Assembly (NCBI RefSeq): GCF_024347335.1
Contig: NZ_AP025463.1
Span: 1 to 64,000 of the forward strand
Length of the DNA stretch: 64,000 bases
Direction of reading: 5' to 3'
DNA from: Vibrio celticus
GTDB lineage: Bacteria > Pseudomonadota > Gammaproteobacteria > Enterobacterales > Vibrionaceae
The position numbers and the translations under genes were made by a program. The notes under the pieces are model-generated. The model was not told the origin of the DNA and made no database searches. It saw only the letters and a list, made by a program, of their open reading frames with translations. Shown piece by piece: positions 17,351-31,021 of this stretch (positions are counted from its first letter, which is position 1; each line of letters starts with the position of its first letter).

Positions 17351-18331
17351 CTATAGTTTAATGACTACGCGACCAGTGATTTGACCGTTAGTGATGTCTT
17401 CTGCTGCTTGAATTGCACCGTCTAAAGACACTTCTTTGGTTGCTTGAGCGTAGAAAGATTCTGGTAGTAGCTCAGCCAGTTGTTCCCACGCTTTAATACG
17501 TTTTTCACGAGGGCACATTACAGAATCAACACCTTGTAGGCGAACGTTACGCAGAATGAATGGCATTACCGTAGTGGGTAAGTCAAAACCGCCTGCTAGA
17601 CCACACATTGCAACCGCACCGTTGTAATCAATTTGAGCCAATACTTTCGCAAGCACTTTGCTGCCTACCGTATCGATAGCGCCAGCCCACAGTTGTTTCT
17701 CTAGTGGCTTAGCTGGTTCTTCTAGTTCAGCACGTTCTACAATGCGTGTAGCGCCTAGTGATTTAAGTAGTTCACCGTTTGCAGAAGCACGGCCAGTCAC
17801 TGCTGCCACTTTGTAGCCCAGTTGGTTTAGTAGAGTGATAGATACGCTACCTACGCCGCCACTTGCACCTGTTACTAGGATTTCACCGTCTTCTGGCTTG
17901 ATGCCTGCATCTACGATAGCTTGCACACAAAGCATTGCTGTGAAGCCTGCTGTACCGATCGCCATGACTTTCTTAGCGTCTAGACCTGCTGGCATTGGAA
18001 CTAACCAATCACCGTTTAGGCTCGCTTTCTCAGCCATGCCGCCCCAGTGACCTTCACCAACACCCCAACCCGTTAGAACAACTTCGTCGCCTGCTTTGTA
18101 GCGTGGATCATCAGATTGTGAAACCACACCTGAAAGGTCGATACCAGGAACCATAGGGAAGTTACGAACAATGCGCCCTTTACCTGTAATCGCCAAACCA
18201 TCTTTGTAGTTCAAAGAAGAGTAGCTAACATCGATCTTCACGTTACCTTCTGGTAATTGAGACTCTTCAATTTGAGAAACTGACGCGATAGTTTTTTTGT
18301 CTTCTTGGTTTAGTACAAGTGCTTTAAACAT
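17351..18331 (-). CDS. acuI: acrylyl-CoA reductase / YhdH-type quinone oxidoreductase
   Basis: NADPH-dependent medium-chain dehydrogenase/reductase of the YhdH/AcuI group, which reduces the toxic electrophile acryloyl-CoA to propionyl-CoA. The 326 residues start MFKALVLNQEDKKTIASVSQIEE. They include the nucleotide-binding motif VTGASGGVGSVSITLLNQLGY near 154 and no zinc ligand set. In marine bacteria the substrate can come from DMSP breakdown. Whether that applies here is not shown, since no DMSP gene is in the window. It precedes the fad operon on the same strand, but a terminator-bearing gap separates them. Confidence 0.88.
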   Translation of the reverse strand: MFKALVLNQEDKKTIASVSQIEESQLPEGNVKIDVSYSSLNYKDGLAITGKGRIVRNFPMVPGIDLSGVVSQSDDPRYKAGDEVVLTGWGVGEGHWGGMAEKASLNGDWLVPMPAGLDAKKVMAIGTAGFTAMLCVQAIVDAGIKPEDGEILVTGASGGVGSVSITLLNQLGYKVAAVTGRASANGELLKSLGATRIVERAELEEPAKPLEKQLWAGAIDTVGSKVLAKVLAQIDYNGAVAMCGLAGGFDLPTTVMPFILRNVRLQGVDSVMCPREKRIKAWEQLAELLPESFYAQATKEVSLDGAIQAAEDITNGQITGRVVIKL

Positions 18332-18505
18332 GATCTGCTCCGTGGAGGAATATTAGGAAACTGAAGTAACTTTAGTTGAATCATCCGAGAAAAAATAATG
18401 AAACATCAACATTGAATATATGCGTTTTGTGCATAGATGTCAGGGTTGGTTTTTTCTCTCGTTGAGTCCGCTGAACGCAATCGATGCATTGTTGGATGCC
18501 AAGTA

Positions 18506-18540
18506 ATAAAAAGTGCAGCTATATAAATATAGCTGCACAA
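18506..18540 (-). terminator. fadBA terminator
   Basis: The perfect 11-bp stem GTGCAGCTATA / TATAGCTGCAC (18513-18538) is followed on the minus strand by TTTTTATTA, just after fadA. Confidence 0.85.
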
Positions 18541-18574
18541 AAGATTACCCTTCAAGTATTACAGTCAGTAAACG

Positions 18575-19738
18575 CTATGGGCGTTCAAATACCGTTGCAA
18601 TACCTTGGCCTAAACCAATACACATGGTCGCCAAGCCGTATTTCACGTCTTGCGCTTCCATCAGGTTGATTAGCGTCGTCGAGATACGAGAACCAGAACA
18701 GCCTAGTGGGTGACCAAGAGCAATCGCACCGCCGTTAAGGTTAACTTTCTCGTCAACCACATCCAGTAGACCTAAGTCTTTAGCACAAGGTAGAGATTGA
18801 GCAGCAAACGCTTCGTTTAGCTCAATCACACCCATGTCTTCAATGGTTAGGCCTGCACGTTTAAGTGCTTTTTGGGTTGCTGGTACTGGGCCGTAACCCA
18901 TGATTGAAGGATCGCAGCCAGCGATAGCCATAGACTTCACGCGAGCACGAATCTTAAGGCCAAGTGCGTTAGCTTTCTCTTCGCTCATGATAAGCATTGC
19001 AGAAGCACCATCAGACAGAGCTGATGAAGTACCTGCTGTTACCGTGCCGTTTGCTGGGTCAAATACAGGACGCAGTTGAGATAAGCCTTCAACTGTTGTC
19101 TCTGGGCGAATGACTTCGTCGTAATCCAGAGTGAACAGAGAACCGTCTGCAGCGTGAGCTTCGGTTGGCAGGATTTCATTTTTGAAACGACCTTCAACTG
19201 TTGCTGCTTGAGCTCGAGCATGTGAGCGTGCTGCGAATGCATCTTGGTCTTCACGGCTAATACCGTGCATTTTACCTAACATCTCAGCGGTTAGACCCAT
19301 CATGCCGGCCGCTTTCGCTACGTGTTTTGACATGCCAGGGTGAAAATCAACACCATGGTTCATTGGTACGTGGCCCATGTGTTCCACACCACCGATCAGA
19401 CAGATTTCAGCATCGCCAACCATGATAGAGCGAGTTGCATCATGCAGAGCTTGCATAGATGACCCACATAAACGGTTCACCGTCACCGCACCAATCTCAA
19501 TCGGTAGACCAGCAAGCAAGGCAGCGTTACGTGCAACGTTGAAGCCTTGCTCTAGCGTTTGTTGTACACAGCCCCAGTAAATGTCTTCAATTTCGACAGG
19601 GTTTACTTCTGGGTTGCGCTCTAAAATGCCTTTCATCAAATGTGCCGACAGATCTTCAGCACGAGTGTGACGGAAAGCTCCACCTTTGGAACGTCCCATT
19701 GGGGTACGAAGGCAATCAACAACAACTACATTTTTCAT
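18575..19738 (-). CDS. fadA: 3-ketoacyl-CoA thiolase FadA
   Basis: Beta subunit of the aerobic fatty-acid oxidation complex; it performs the thiolytic cleavage that releases acetyl-CoA. The 387 residues equal E. coli FadA. Active sites are visible: the nucleophile Cys in RLCGSSMQAL near 91, GHPLGCSGSR near 343 and the C-terminal CIGLGQGIA Cys near 373. It follows fadB by 26 bp and would be co-transcribed with it. Confidence 0.97.
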   Translation of the reverse strand: MKNVVVVDCLRTPMGRSKGGAFRHTRAEDLSAHLMKGILERNPEVNPVEIEDIYWGCVQQTLEQGFNVARNAALLAGLPIEIGAVTVNRLCGSSMQALHDATRSIMVGDAEICLIGGVEHMGHVPMNHGVDFHPGMSKHVAKAAGMMGLTAEMLGKMHGISREDQDAFAARSHARAQAATVEGRFKNEILPTEAHAADGSLFTLDYDEVIRPETTVEGLSQLRPVFDPANGTVTAGTSSALSDGASAMLIMSEEKANALGLKIRARVKSMAIAGCDPSIMGYGPVPATQKALKRAGLTIEDMGVIELNEAFAAQSLPCAKDLGLLDVVDEKVNLNGGAIALGHPLGCSGSRISTTLINLMEAQDVKYGLATMCIGLGQGIATVFERP

Positions 19739-19764
19739 TTTGCTATTCCTTTTCCAAATGTGGG

Positions 19765-21936
19765 TTACAGAGAACTGGCTTGTTGGCTGTCGTAAAAGCT
19801 TTCGCCCTTCGCTGCCATATCAAGCAATAGTTGAGGAACTTGGTACATTGTACCTAAGTCTTGGTAGCCTTTCGCCATTTCAACGAAGTTACCAATACCC
19901 ACACTGTCTAAGTAGCGGAATACGCCGCCTCGGAATGGAGGGAAGCCTAAACCGTAAACCAGTGCCATATCCGCTTCTTGCGGTGTCGCGATAATGCCTT
20001 CTTCTAAGCAAAGCACCACTTCGTTGATCATTGGAATCATCACACGCTGGATAATTGTCTGGTCATCAAAATCTTGTGGCTGTTGGCATACGTCAGCCAA
20101 TATAGGAAGAATGTCTTCAGAGAAGGTCTTCTTAGGACGACCGCGTTTGTCTACGCTGTATGTGTAGAAACCGCTGCCGTTCTTCTGGCCGTATTTTTCA
20201 GCGACATAAAGCGCGTCGATCGCATCACGACCTTCTTTGCCCATACGCTCTGGGAAACCTTGCGCCATTACGGCTTGTGCGTGGTGTGCTGTATCTAGGC
20301 CCACAACGTCTAGCAAGTATGCTGGGCCCATTGGCCAACCGAATTTACGTTCCATCACTTTATCGATTTTAGTGAAATCAGCGCCGTCACGTAGCAACAT
20401 GCTGAAACCGCCAAAGTAAGGGAAAAGTACACGGTTAACGAAGAAGCCTGGGCAGTCGTTAACAACGATAGGGGATTTGCCCATCTTCGCGGCGTAAGCG
20501 ACTACGCGATTAATGGTTTCTTCTGAAGTCTGTTCGCCACGGATGATTTCAACCAAAGGCATGCGGTGTACAGGGTTAAAGAAGTGCATGCCACAGAAGT
20601 TTTCTGGGCGTTTTAGAGATTTCGCTAACAGGTTGATTGGAATCGTTGAGGTGTTTGATGTAAGAACTGTATCTTCACCCACGAGACCTTCAACTTCACT
20701 CAGCACTGCTGCTTTTACTTTAGGGTTTTCTACAACGGCTTCCACAATCACATCGGATTGTTCAACACCTGCGTAATGTAAGCTTGGGGTAATAGAAGAC
20801 AGAATACCTGCCATCTTGAATCCATCTAGGCGACCGCGTGATAAGCGTTTATTCAACAGCTTAGAAGCTTCGTTCATACCAAGATCAAGAGACGCCTGTG
20901 TGATGTCTTTCATCATCACTGGCACGCCCTTCAATGCTGACTGATAAGCAATACCGCCGCCCATGATGCCAGCACCAAGTACCGCAGCACGTTCAGTCGC
21001 TTTATTCGCAGATTTACCAGCCTGTTTTGCTAAGCCTTTAATGTATTGGTCATTTAAGAACAGGCCAACCAGTGCTTTCGCTTCTTCAGATTTTGCTAGC
21101 TTAACGAAGTGTTTACGTTCGATGTCGAGTGCTGCATCGCGATCGCTACGTGCTGCTTCTTCAATCGCAATCACAGAAGTAATCGGAGCTGGGTAGTGAG
21201 GCCCTGCTTTTTGAGCAACTAAGCCCTTCGCCATGGTAAAGCTCATCATCGCTTCGAGTTTGCTTAGTGAAAGCGCTGATGTTTTTTGTTTACGGCGTAA
21301 TTGCCAGTCTAATTTTTCATTAGCAGCCAGAGAAACGGTGTTGATTGCCGACTCTAGTAACTGGTCTGTTTCAACAATCGCATCTAACAAGCCAACTTTA
21401 AGCGCTTCATCGGCACGGCATGCTTTACCTTGCGTGATAATTTCCATTGCGCTGTCAGCACCGATAACACGAGGTAGGCGCACACAACCACCAAAACCAG
21501 GCATGATGCCAAGTTTGGTTTCAGGTAGGCCAATGCTGGTGGTCTTGTCACCGATACGGAAATCAGTAGCGAGTACACATTCACAGCCGCCGCCAAGGGC
21601 ATGGCCACGCATCATTGAAAGAGTTGGGACAGGAAGGTCTTCGAGCTTGCTGAAGATTGAATTAGCGAATCTTAACCATTCATCAAGTTCTGCTTCTGGC
21701 TTAGCAAATAGGCCAAGAAATTCAGTGATGTCTGCGCCTACAATGAACGCGTCTTTGTTTGAAGTTAAGATTAAACCACGTAATCCTGCGTGAGCATTAA
21801 GAGCATCTAACGCTTTGTCTAGTGATTCTAAAGTAGCAAGGTCGAGTTTGTTTACAGAGGCTGGTGCACAGAAGCTTAATTCCGCAATACCATCTTGTAA
21901 TTCCTTTACCTGTAGGGTGTTAGCTTGGTAAATCAT
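19765..21936 (-). CDS. fadB: multifunctional fatty-acid oxidation complex alpha subunit FadB
   Basis: Enoyl-CoA hydratase / 3-hydroxyacyl-CoA dehydrogenase / isomerase. The 723 residues carry an N-terminal crotonase domain (about 1-190) with MRGHALGGGCECVLATDFR. A NAD-binding Rossmann motif, VLGAGIMGGGIAYQSA, lies near 318. C-terminal HAD domains contain HFFNPVHRMPLVEIIRG near 450. It is the first gene of fadBA, divergent from yigZ, with a FadR operator-like sequence about 70 bp upstream. Confidence 0.97.
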   Translation of the reverse strand: MIYQANTLQVKELQDGIAELSFCAPASVNKLDLATLESLDKALDALNAHAGLRGLILTSNKDAFIVGADITEFLGLFAKPEAELDEWLRFANSIFSKLEDLPVPTLSMMRGHALGGGCECVLATDFRIGDKTTSIGLPETKLGIMPGFGGCVRLPRVIGADSAMEIITQGKACRADEALKVGLLDAIVETDQLLESAINTVSLAANEKLDWQLRRKQKTSALSLSKLEAMMSFTMAKGLVAQKAGPHYPAPITSVIAIEEAARSDRDAALDIERKHFVKLAKSEEAKALVGLFLNDQYIKGLAKQAGKSANKATERAAVLGAGIMGGGIAYQSALKGVPVMMKDITQASLDLGMNEASKLLNKRLSRGRLDGFKMAGILSSITPSLHYAGVEQSDVIVEAVVENPKVKAAVLSEVEGLVGEDTVLTSNTSTIPINLLAKSLKRPENFCGMHFFNPVHRMPLVEIIRGEQTSEETINRVVAYAAKMGKSPIVVNDCPGFFVNRVLFPYFGGFSMLLRDGADFTKIDKVMERKFGWPMGPAYLLDVVGLDTAHHAQAVMAQGFPERMGKEGRDAIDALYVAEKYGQKNGSGFYTYSVDKRGRPKKTFSEDILPILADVCQQPQDFDDQTIIQRVMIPMINEVVLCLEEGIIATPQEADMALVYGLGFPPFRGGVFRYLDSVGIGNFVEMAKGYQDLGTMYQVPQLLLDMAAKGESFYDSQQASSL

Positions 21937-22006
21937 TGTCTATCTCCATGACATACAATCCACGATTGTTTGAGAGAATCTTGTTATCTTTCTATTATTG
22001 TAGAGT

Positions 22007-22023
22007 ACCTGGTAAGACCAGTT
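22007..22023. promoter_or_regulatory. FadR operator upstream of fadBA
   Basis: The 17-mer ACCTGGTAAGACCAGTT matches the palindromic FadR consensus AACTGGTCNGACCAGTT except at two left-half positions and keeps the TGGT...ACCA core. It is 71 bp upstream of the fadB start. FadR repression relieved by long-chain acyl-CoA is expected for fadBA. Confidence 0.72.
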
Positions 22024-22163
22024 ATCTTAGTCTGTACCTCTGCTTGATTAATTTCAATACATTTTTTAAACAATTGTTTAACATTGTGCGATAGCACAGA
22101 TCCTCTAACCCTTATTATTCACGCGTGATACACTTCGTCGCTCTTATTAACTAAGTTAACGAT

Positions 22164-22787
22164 ATGAATGAACAGCCTTATTTAATACCTTCTGCGTCGG
22201 CTCTGTTTGAAGAAGAGATAAAAAAGAGCGTCTTTATTACGCATCTTGCTCATACTCCAAGTGTAGAAGCTGCAAAACAGTTCGTAGAACAGGTGAAAAA
22301 AGAGCATTCTTCAGCACGACATAACTGTTGGGGTTTTGTTGCTGGTCGACCTGAAGACTCAATGCTTTGGGGTTTCAGTGATGATGGTGAACCCTCAGGT
22401 ACAGCGGGTAAGCCGATTTTGGCGCAACTGTCTGGTTCTGGAGTCGGTGAATTAACGGCTGTGGTCACTCGTTATTCTGGCGGAATCAAGCTTGGTACCG
22501 GTGGTTTGGTTAAGGCTTATGGTGGTGGCGTACAACAAGCTCTCAAGCTGCTTCAAACTATCGAGAAAAAAATAACCACAAAATTACGGCTAGAGTTAGA
22601 CTATGGCTTTGTGCCGATCGCACAATCCATCATGGCTCAGCATCAGGCTGTTGAGGTCCAAGCGGATTATGGTGTTCAAGTTGAGCTTATTATTGAAATA
22701 GAGCTCCTTCAGGTAGATTCGTTTACCCAAACCATGATCAATAAAAGCGGTGCTAAGGCACTGGTAACGAAAGTCAAAGACAACTAG
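22164..22787 (+). CDS. yigZ: YigZ/IMPACT family protein
   Basis: A conserved protein of unclear function in the IMPACT family. The 207 residues have the N-terminal ribosomal-S5-fold domain (about 1-125) with the signature FSDDGEPSGTAGKPIL near 71 and GGIKLGTGGLVKAYGG near 109. The smaller C-terminal domain has an EF-G domain IV/V-like fold. It lies upstream of trkH and hemG on the same strand, 34 bp before trkH, the same order as in E. coli. Confidence 0.93.
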   Translation: MNEQPYLIPSASALFEEEIKKSVFITHLAHTPSVEAAKQFVEQVKKEHSSARHNCWGFVAGRPEDSMLWGFSDDGEPSGTAGKPILAQLSGSGVGELTAVVTRYSGGIKLGTGGLVKAYGGGVQQALKLLQTIEKKITTKLRLELDYGFVPIAQSIMAQHQAVEVQADYGVQVELIIEIELLQVDSFTQTMINKSGAKALVTKVKDN

Positions 22788-22821
22788 GAAGTGTGAAGCA
22801 TTTCGCTTCGTTCAATAGCTC

Positions 22822-24279
22822 ATGCAATTTCGCTCAATTATTCGAATCGTCGGATTATTATTAGCACTTTTTAGTGTATCAATGCTTGCTCCTGCGCTCG
22901 TCGCACTGATCTATCGAGATGGTGCGGGTGTGCCATTTGTGACGACTTTCTTCGTCCTCTTATTCTGTGGAGCAACTTGCTGGTTTCCAAACCGACGTTA
23001 TAAGCATGAATTGAAAGCGCGTGATGGCTTTTTGATTGTAGTTCTGTTTTGGACGGTAATCGGTAGTGCGGGTGCGCTGCCGTTTTTGATCGCCGATAAC
23101 CCCAATGTGTCGGTAACCGATGCTTTCTTCGAATCCTTCTCTGCATTAACTACGACAGGTGCGACTGTAATTGTTGGCCTTGATGATCTGCCTAAAGCGA
23201 TTCTGTTTTACCGTCAGTTCCTACAATGGTTTGGTGGTATGGGTATCATCGTATTGGCGGTAGCCATCCTTCCTGTTCTGGGTATCGGTGGTATGCAGCT
23301 ATATCGTGCTGAAATCCCGGGTCCAGTAAAAGATAGCAAGATGACTCCGCGTATTGCTGAAACGGCAAAAGCGCTTTGGTACATCTACCTGAGCTTAACC
23401 ATTGCTTGTGCAGTGGCGTTTTGGTTGGCGGGTATGAGCTTCTTTGATGCCATCAGTCATAGCTTCTCTACTATTGCGATTGGTGGCTTCTCGACTCACG
23501 ATGCGAGCATGGGTTATTTCAACAGCCCGGCTATCAATATGATTACGGTCGTATTCCTTCTTATTTCTGCATGTAACTATTCGCTTCACTTTGCTGCGTT
23601 TGCTTCTGGTGGTGTGCACCCTAAGTATTACTGGAAAGATCCTGAATTCCGCGCCTTTATCTTTATTCAGGCGGTCTTGTTCTTGGTTTGTTTCTTATTA
23701 CTGCTTAATCACCACTCTTATGACTCGTATTACGATGCCTTTGATCAAGCCTTGTTCCAAACAGTATCTATATCTACGACAGCAGGCTTTACCACCACTG
23801 GTTTCTCCGAGTGGCCATTGTTCTTACCTGTTCTGCTCCTGTTCTCTTCTTTTATAGGGGGCTGTGCAGGTTCAACGGGCGGTGGTATGAAAGTTATTCG
23901 AATCTTATTGCTTACTCTGCAAGGTGCTCGTGAAATGAAGCGTCTTGTTCACCCGCGTGCTGTCTATACCATCAAGGTTGGCGGTTCTGCGTTACCACAA
24001 CGTGTCGTGGATGCGGTTTGGGGCTTCTTCTCTGCTTATGCCTTGGTTTTTGTGGTTTGTATGTTGGCTCTTATTGCAACCGGTATGGATGAGCTGAGTG
24101 CTTTCTCTGCCGTAGCGGCAACATTGAATAACCTTGGCCCTGGCTTAGGTGAAGTGGCAATGCACTTCGGCGATGTGAATGACAAGGCTAAGTGGGTGTT
24201 GATCGTATCTATGCTGTTTGGTCGTTTAGAGATATTCACCTTATTAATTTTATTGACCCCTACGTTTTGGCGTAGCTAA
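22822..24279 (+). CDS. trkH: Trk system potassium uptake protein TrkH
   Basis: Membrane pore of the Trk K+ uptake system, gated by cytoplasmic TrkA. The 485 residues match Vibrio and E. coli TrkH. The four selectivity-filter loops can be seen: TTTGATV near 110, AIGGFSTH near 219, TTAGFTTTGF near 318 and NNLGPGLG near 435. Ten or so transmembrane helices are evident. hemG starts 10 bp after its stop, so the pair is co-transcribed. trkA is not in the window. Confidence 0.96.
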   Translation: MQFRSIIRIVGLLLALFSVSMLAPALVALIYRDGAGVPFVTTFFVLLFCGATCWFPNRRYKHELKARDGFLIVVLFWTVIGSAGALPFLIADNPNVSVTDAFFESFSALTTTGATVIVGLDDLPKAILFYRQFLQWFGGMGIIVLAVAILPVLGIGGMQLYRAEIPGPVKDSKMTPRIAETAKALWYIYLSLTIACAVAFWLAGMSFFDAISHSFSTIAIGGFSTHDASMGYFNSPAINMITVVFLLISACNYSLHFAAFASGGVHPKYYWKDPEFRAFIFIQAVLFLVCFLLLLNHHSYDSYYDAFDQALFQTVSISTTAGFTTTGFSEWPLFLPVLLLFSSFIGGCAGSTGGGMKVIRILLLTLQGAREMKRLVHPRAVYTIKVGGSALPQRVVDAVWGFFSAYALVFVVCMLALIATGMDELSAFSAVAATLNNLGPGLGEVAMHFGDVNDKAKWVLIVSMLFGRLEIFTLLILLTPTFWRS

Positions 24280-24289
24280 GGACAACATT

Positions 24290-24817
24290 GTGGCAAAAGC
24301 TCTATTTTTGTATTCAAGCCGTGAAGGGCAGACCAAGAAAATCTTGAACTATATAAAAGAAGAAATGAATGAGTTCGAATGTGAGCTTCAAGATCTGCAC
24401 ACTGTTACTAGTGTCGACTTTGCTCAATACGACAGAGTTTTGATTGGTGCATCTATTCGTTATGGCCACCTTAATAAGAAGCTATATCAGTTCATTGATG
24501 CCAACCTTGCTCAGTTGCAATCAAACAAGGTCGCTTTCTTCTGCGTTAACTTAACGGCTCGTAAAGAAGACCAAGGTAAAGATACCCCTGAAGGTAGCGC
24601 TTATATTAAGAAGTTTCTTCTTAAGTCTCCATGGCAGCCGACTCTAATCGGTGTATTCGCTGGTGCCCTCTATTACCCACGTTATAACTGGTTCGATAAA
24701 ACCATGATTCGCTTCATTATGAATATGACCGGTGGAGAAACGGATACAACCAAGGAAGTTGAGTACACAAACTGGGAAAAAGTCTCTTTATTCTCTAAGA
24801 AACTACAAGAGATGTAA
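24290..24817 (+). CDS. hemG: menaquinone-dependent protoporphyrinogen IX dehydrogenase HemG
   Basis: Flavodoxin-like enzyme that oxidises protoporphyrinogen IX to protoporphyrin IX in haem synthesis, passing electrons to the quinone pool. The 175 residues (GTG start) begin with an FMN-binding loop YSSREGQTKKI. They include the long insertion loop (NLTARKEDQGKDTPEG) that separates HemG from plain flavodoxins. It sits at the end of yigZ-trkH-hemG, immediately before the rrn promoters, as in E. coli. Confidence 0.95.
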   Translation: MAKALFLYSSREGQTKKILNYIKEEMNEFECELQDLHTVTSVDFAQYDRVLIGASIRYGHLNKKLYQFIDANLAQLQSNKVAFFCVNLTARKEDQGKDTPEGSAYIKKFLLKSPWQPTLIGVFAGALYYPRYNWFDKTMIRFIMNMTGGETDTTKEVEYTNWEKVSLFSKKLQEM

Positions 24818-24896
24818 GAGAAAAGCTTACTTTTGAGGCGTTTTGAGTTCTTTTTAATCGAACGAATAAAAAAACGAGAAAAACTTCAAAAAGGGC

Positions 24897-24924
24897 TTGC
24901 CAGTGTGATCGAAATCTCTATAAT
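24897..24924 (+). promoter_or_regulatory. rrn promoter P1
   Basis: TTGCCA (24897-24902), a 16-bp spacer and a perfect TATAAT (24919-24924) lie 419 bp upstream of mature 16S. The A-rich stretch before it (24865-24892) could be an UP element. Confidence 0.8.
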
Positions 24925-25024
24925 GCCACCTCGCTGACACGGGATGGCTTCGTAAGAAACCAAAACGAATCAGCAGGTCAAATTAGCCAAGCTAAGCGCT
25001 TGAAAAAAGTTTTGAAAATAGTGG

Positions 25025-25052
25025 TTGACACTAAAACTTAAATCGCTAAAAT
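25025..25052 (+). promoter_or_regulatory. rrn promoter P2
   Basis: A perfect TTGACA (25025-25030), a 16-bp spacer and TAAAAT (25047-25052) are followed by a GC-rich discriminator (GGCCGTCCG), typical of stringently controlled stable-RNA promoters. Confidence 0.82.
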
Positions 25053-25086
25053 GGCCGTCCGATTTGAGCGAAGCTCAAAAAGGAAA

Positions 25087-25098
25087 AGCTCTTTAACA
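25087..25098 (+). promoter_or_regulatory. boxA antitermination site in the rrn leader
   Basis: AGCTCTTTAACA matches boxA (TGCTCTTTAACA), the Nus-factor binding sequence for rRNA antitermination. It lies 35 bp after the P2 -10 box. Confidence 0.85.
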
Positions 25099-25342
25099 AT
25101 TTAAACCTATCAATCTGTGTGGGCACTCGTTGATGAATATCAAAACGTTTTATCGTTAGATAAAACAGATTCTTCGGAATCAAAATGATTTCAATGAACT
25201 GAGTGACCAATACGAATAACTTCGGTTATTTGGCACAGTCAATTCATTACCATTCTGTTGGAATGGTAATAGCTTTAGAATTACATGTTTACTTCGGTAA
25301 ATATTAGTTTTGAAGTCAGTATTCGTTGAGTCACAAAATCTT

Positions 25343-26890
<1,548 letters not shown>

Positions 26891-27012
26891 TACGAAGATA
26901 TTTACGATGAGTACCCACACAGATTGATTAGGTTTAGAAAAGCAAAGAGATGAAGAACTCCCAAGTTCTTCGAAGTTTGTTTCTACTTTTAAAAGTAGAG
27001 ATGAATTGCAGT

Positions 27013-27088
27013 GTCCCGTTCGTCTAGAGGCCTAGGACACCGCCCTTTCACGGCGGTAACAGGGGTTCGACTCCCCTACGGGATACCA
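27013..27088 (+). tRNA. gltT: tRNA-Glu (UUC)
   Basis: A 76-nt cloverleaf including encoded CCA. Anticodon TTC sits in the loop CCTTTCACGG. The T-loop reads GGTTCGACTC. The acceptor stem GTCCCGT/ACGGGAT starts with a G-U pair. It lies in the 16S-23S spacer. Confidence 0.95.
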
Positions 27089-27090
27089 TT

Positions 27091-27166
27091 GGGTCGTTAG
27101 CTCAGTTGGTAGAGCAGTTGACTTTTAATCAATTGGTCGCAGGTTCGAATCCTGCACGACCCACCA
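27091..27166 (+). tRNA. lysT: tRNA-Lys (UUU)
   Basis: A 76-nt cloverleaf with encoded CCA. The acceptor GGGTCGT pairs with ACGACCC, the anticodon TTT is in CTTTTAA, and the T-loop is GGTTCGAATCC. It starts two bases after tRNA-Glu, so both come from the same spacer transcript. Confidence 0.95.
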
Positions 27167-27199
27167 TTCTTTCTCCACGAAGGAATTAAAACTTTTAGT

Positions 27200-27275
27200 G
27201 GGCGATTAGCTCAGTTGGGAGAGCACCTGCCTTACAAGCAGGGGGTCACTGGTTCGAGCCCGGTATCGCCCACCA
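27200..27275 (+). tRNA. valT: tRNA-Val (UAC)
   Basis: A 76-nt cloverleaf with encoded CCA. The acceptor GGGCGAT pairs with ATCGCCC, and the anticodon TAC lies in CTTACAAG. Third tRNA of the 16S-23S spacer. Confidence 0.95.
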
Positions 27276-27665
27276 TTCTCTAAATATTCTTGGAAGTTAA
27301 ACCTCCAAACCACTTCTTATGTCGCTGGTTGGATTTTTCGACTGTGAGAGTCTTTAGAAAATGAACTTCACAAGAAGTCTCATTGCTCTTTAACAATTTG
27401 GAAAGCTGACTGATTGATTACTTACGAGTAATTCAATCAAATTTAAAAGTTCTCAATGTTTATCTTTCATTAGATAAACACAACAAACACATTCAAGTGT
27501 CTTGTATTCGAATCAATGTTTACATTGATTCACAATTGAGTCCGGCAAACAGTCATTGAGAATTAACCCTTCTTAATGACAACCAAAAACCTTGGTTAGT
27601 TGCCATACGCTTATTTGTCTTCACTTTTTAAAGTGAAAGCAAATAGAAACCCTTTCGGGTTGTAT
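27276..27665 (+). other. distal 16S-23S spacer with a second boxA
   Basis: This 390-bp non-coding spacer contains a second boxA-like TGCTCTTTAACA at about 27385-27396. Sequence just before 23S (AAACCC...GGGTTGTATGG) pairs with its 3' flank (CCATACAAC...GGGGTTTT), the RNase III processing stem. No gene seen. Confidence 0.75.
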
Positions 27666-30546
<2,881 letters not shown>

Positions 30547-30641
30547 CAACACCCAAGGGGTTTTGTGGACTCAAAGAAATACCAAACGCTTGAATGAGTT
30601 TGAAGAGAGACTTTTAAATCAGTTTTCCGAATTTTAAAATT

Positions 30642-30761
30642 TGCTTGGCGACCATAGCATTGTGGACCCACCTGATTCCATGCCGAACTCAGAAGTGAAA
30701 CACAATAGCGCCGATGGTAGTGTGGGGCTTCCCCATGTGAGAGTAGGACATCGCCAGGCTT
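30642..30761 (+). rRNA. rrf: 5S ribosomal RNA
   Basis: About 120 nt, starting TGCTTGGCGACCATAGC and ending CATCGCCAGGCT. The conserved CCATGCCGAACTCAGAAGTG is present. It lies 95 bp after 23S and 41 bp before tRNA-Asp. Confidence 0.96.
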
Positions 30762-30802
30762 TAAATTTGAACACTTGTCAGCGACGACAAGTATTCCACT
30801 GC

Positions 30803-30879
30803 GGAGTGGTAGTTCAGTTGGTTAGAATACCGGCCTGTCACGCCGGGGGTCGCGGGTTCGAGTCCCGTCCACTCCGCCA
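30803..30879 (+). tRNA. aspT: tRNA-Asp (GUC)
   Basis: A 77-nt cloverleaf with encoded CCA. The acceptor GGAGTGG pairs with CCACTCC, and the anticodon GTC is in CTGTCAC. Distal tRNA of the rrn operon, as in E. coli rrnC/rrnH. Confidence 0.95.
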
Positions 30880-30888
30880 CTTATTCGA

Positions 30889-30915
30889 TAACCTCGCCTA
30901 GTGCGAGGTTTTTTC
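30889..30915 (+). terminator. terminator after tRNA-Asp
   Basis: The stem AACCTCGC / GCGAGGTT with a CTAGT loop is followed by a T-run. It lies between tRNA-Asp and tRNA-Trp, so tRNA-Trp would depend on read-through or on its own promoter. Confidence 0.75.
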
Positions 30916-30938
30916 GAATCTGAAGTAATGAAAGTTTT

Positions 30939-31015
<77 letters not shown>

Positions 31016-31021
31016 TATTTA

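Larger units (their letters stand above)
24925..25342 (+). other. rrn leader region
   Basis: This 418-bp non-coding stretch holds promoter P2, the leader boxA and sequence that would form the 16S processing stem. A hairpin around 25248-25268 (TTACCATTC / GAATGGTAA) is visible. I see no protein gene. Confidence 0.75.

Noticed and set aside
21233..21793. 186-codon frame antisense to fadB
   Set aside because: Ser/Ala-rich shadow of the conserved fadB frame with no ribosome-binding site.
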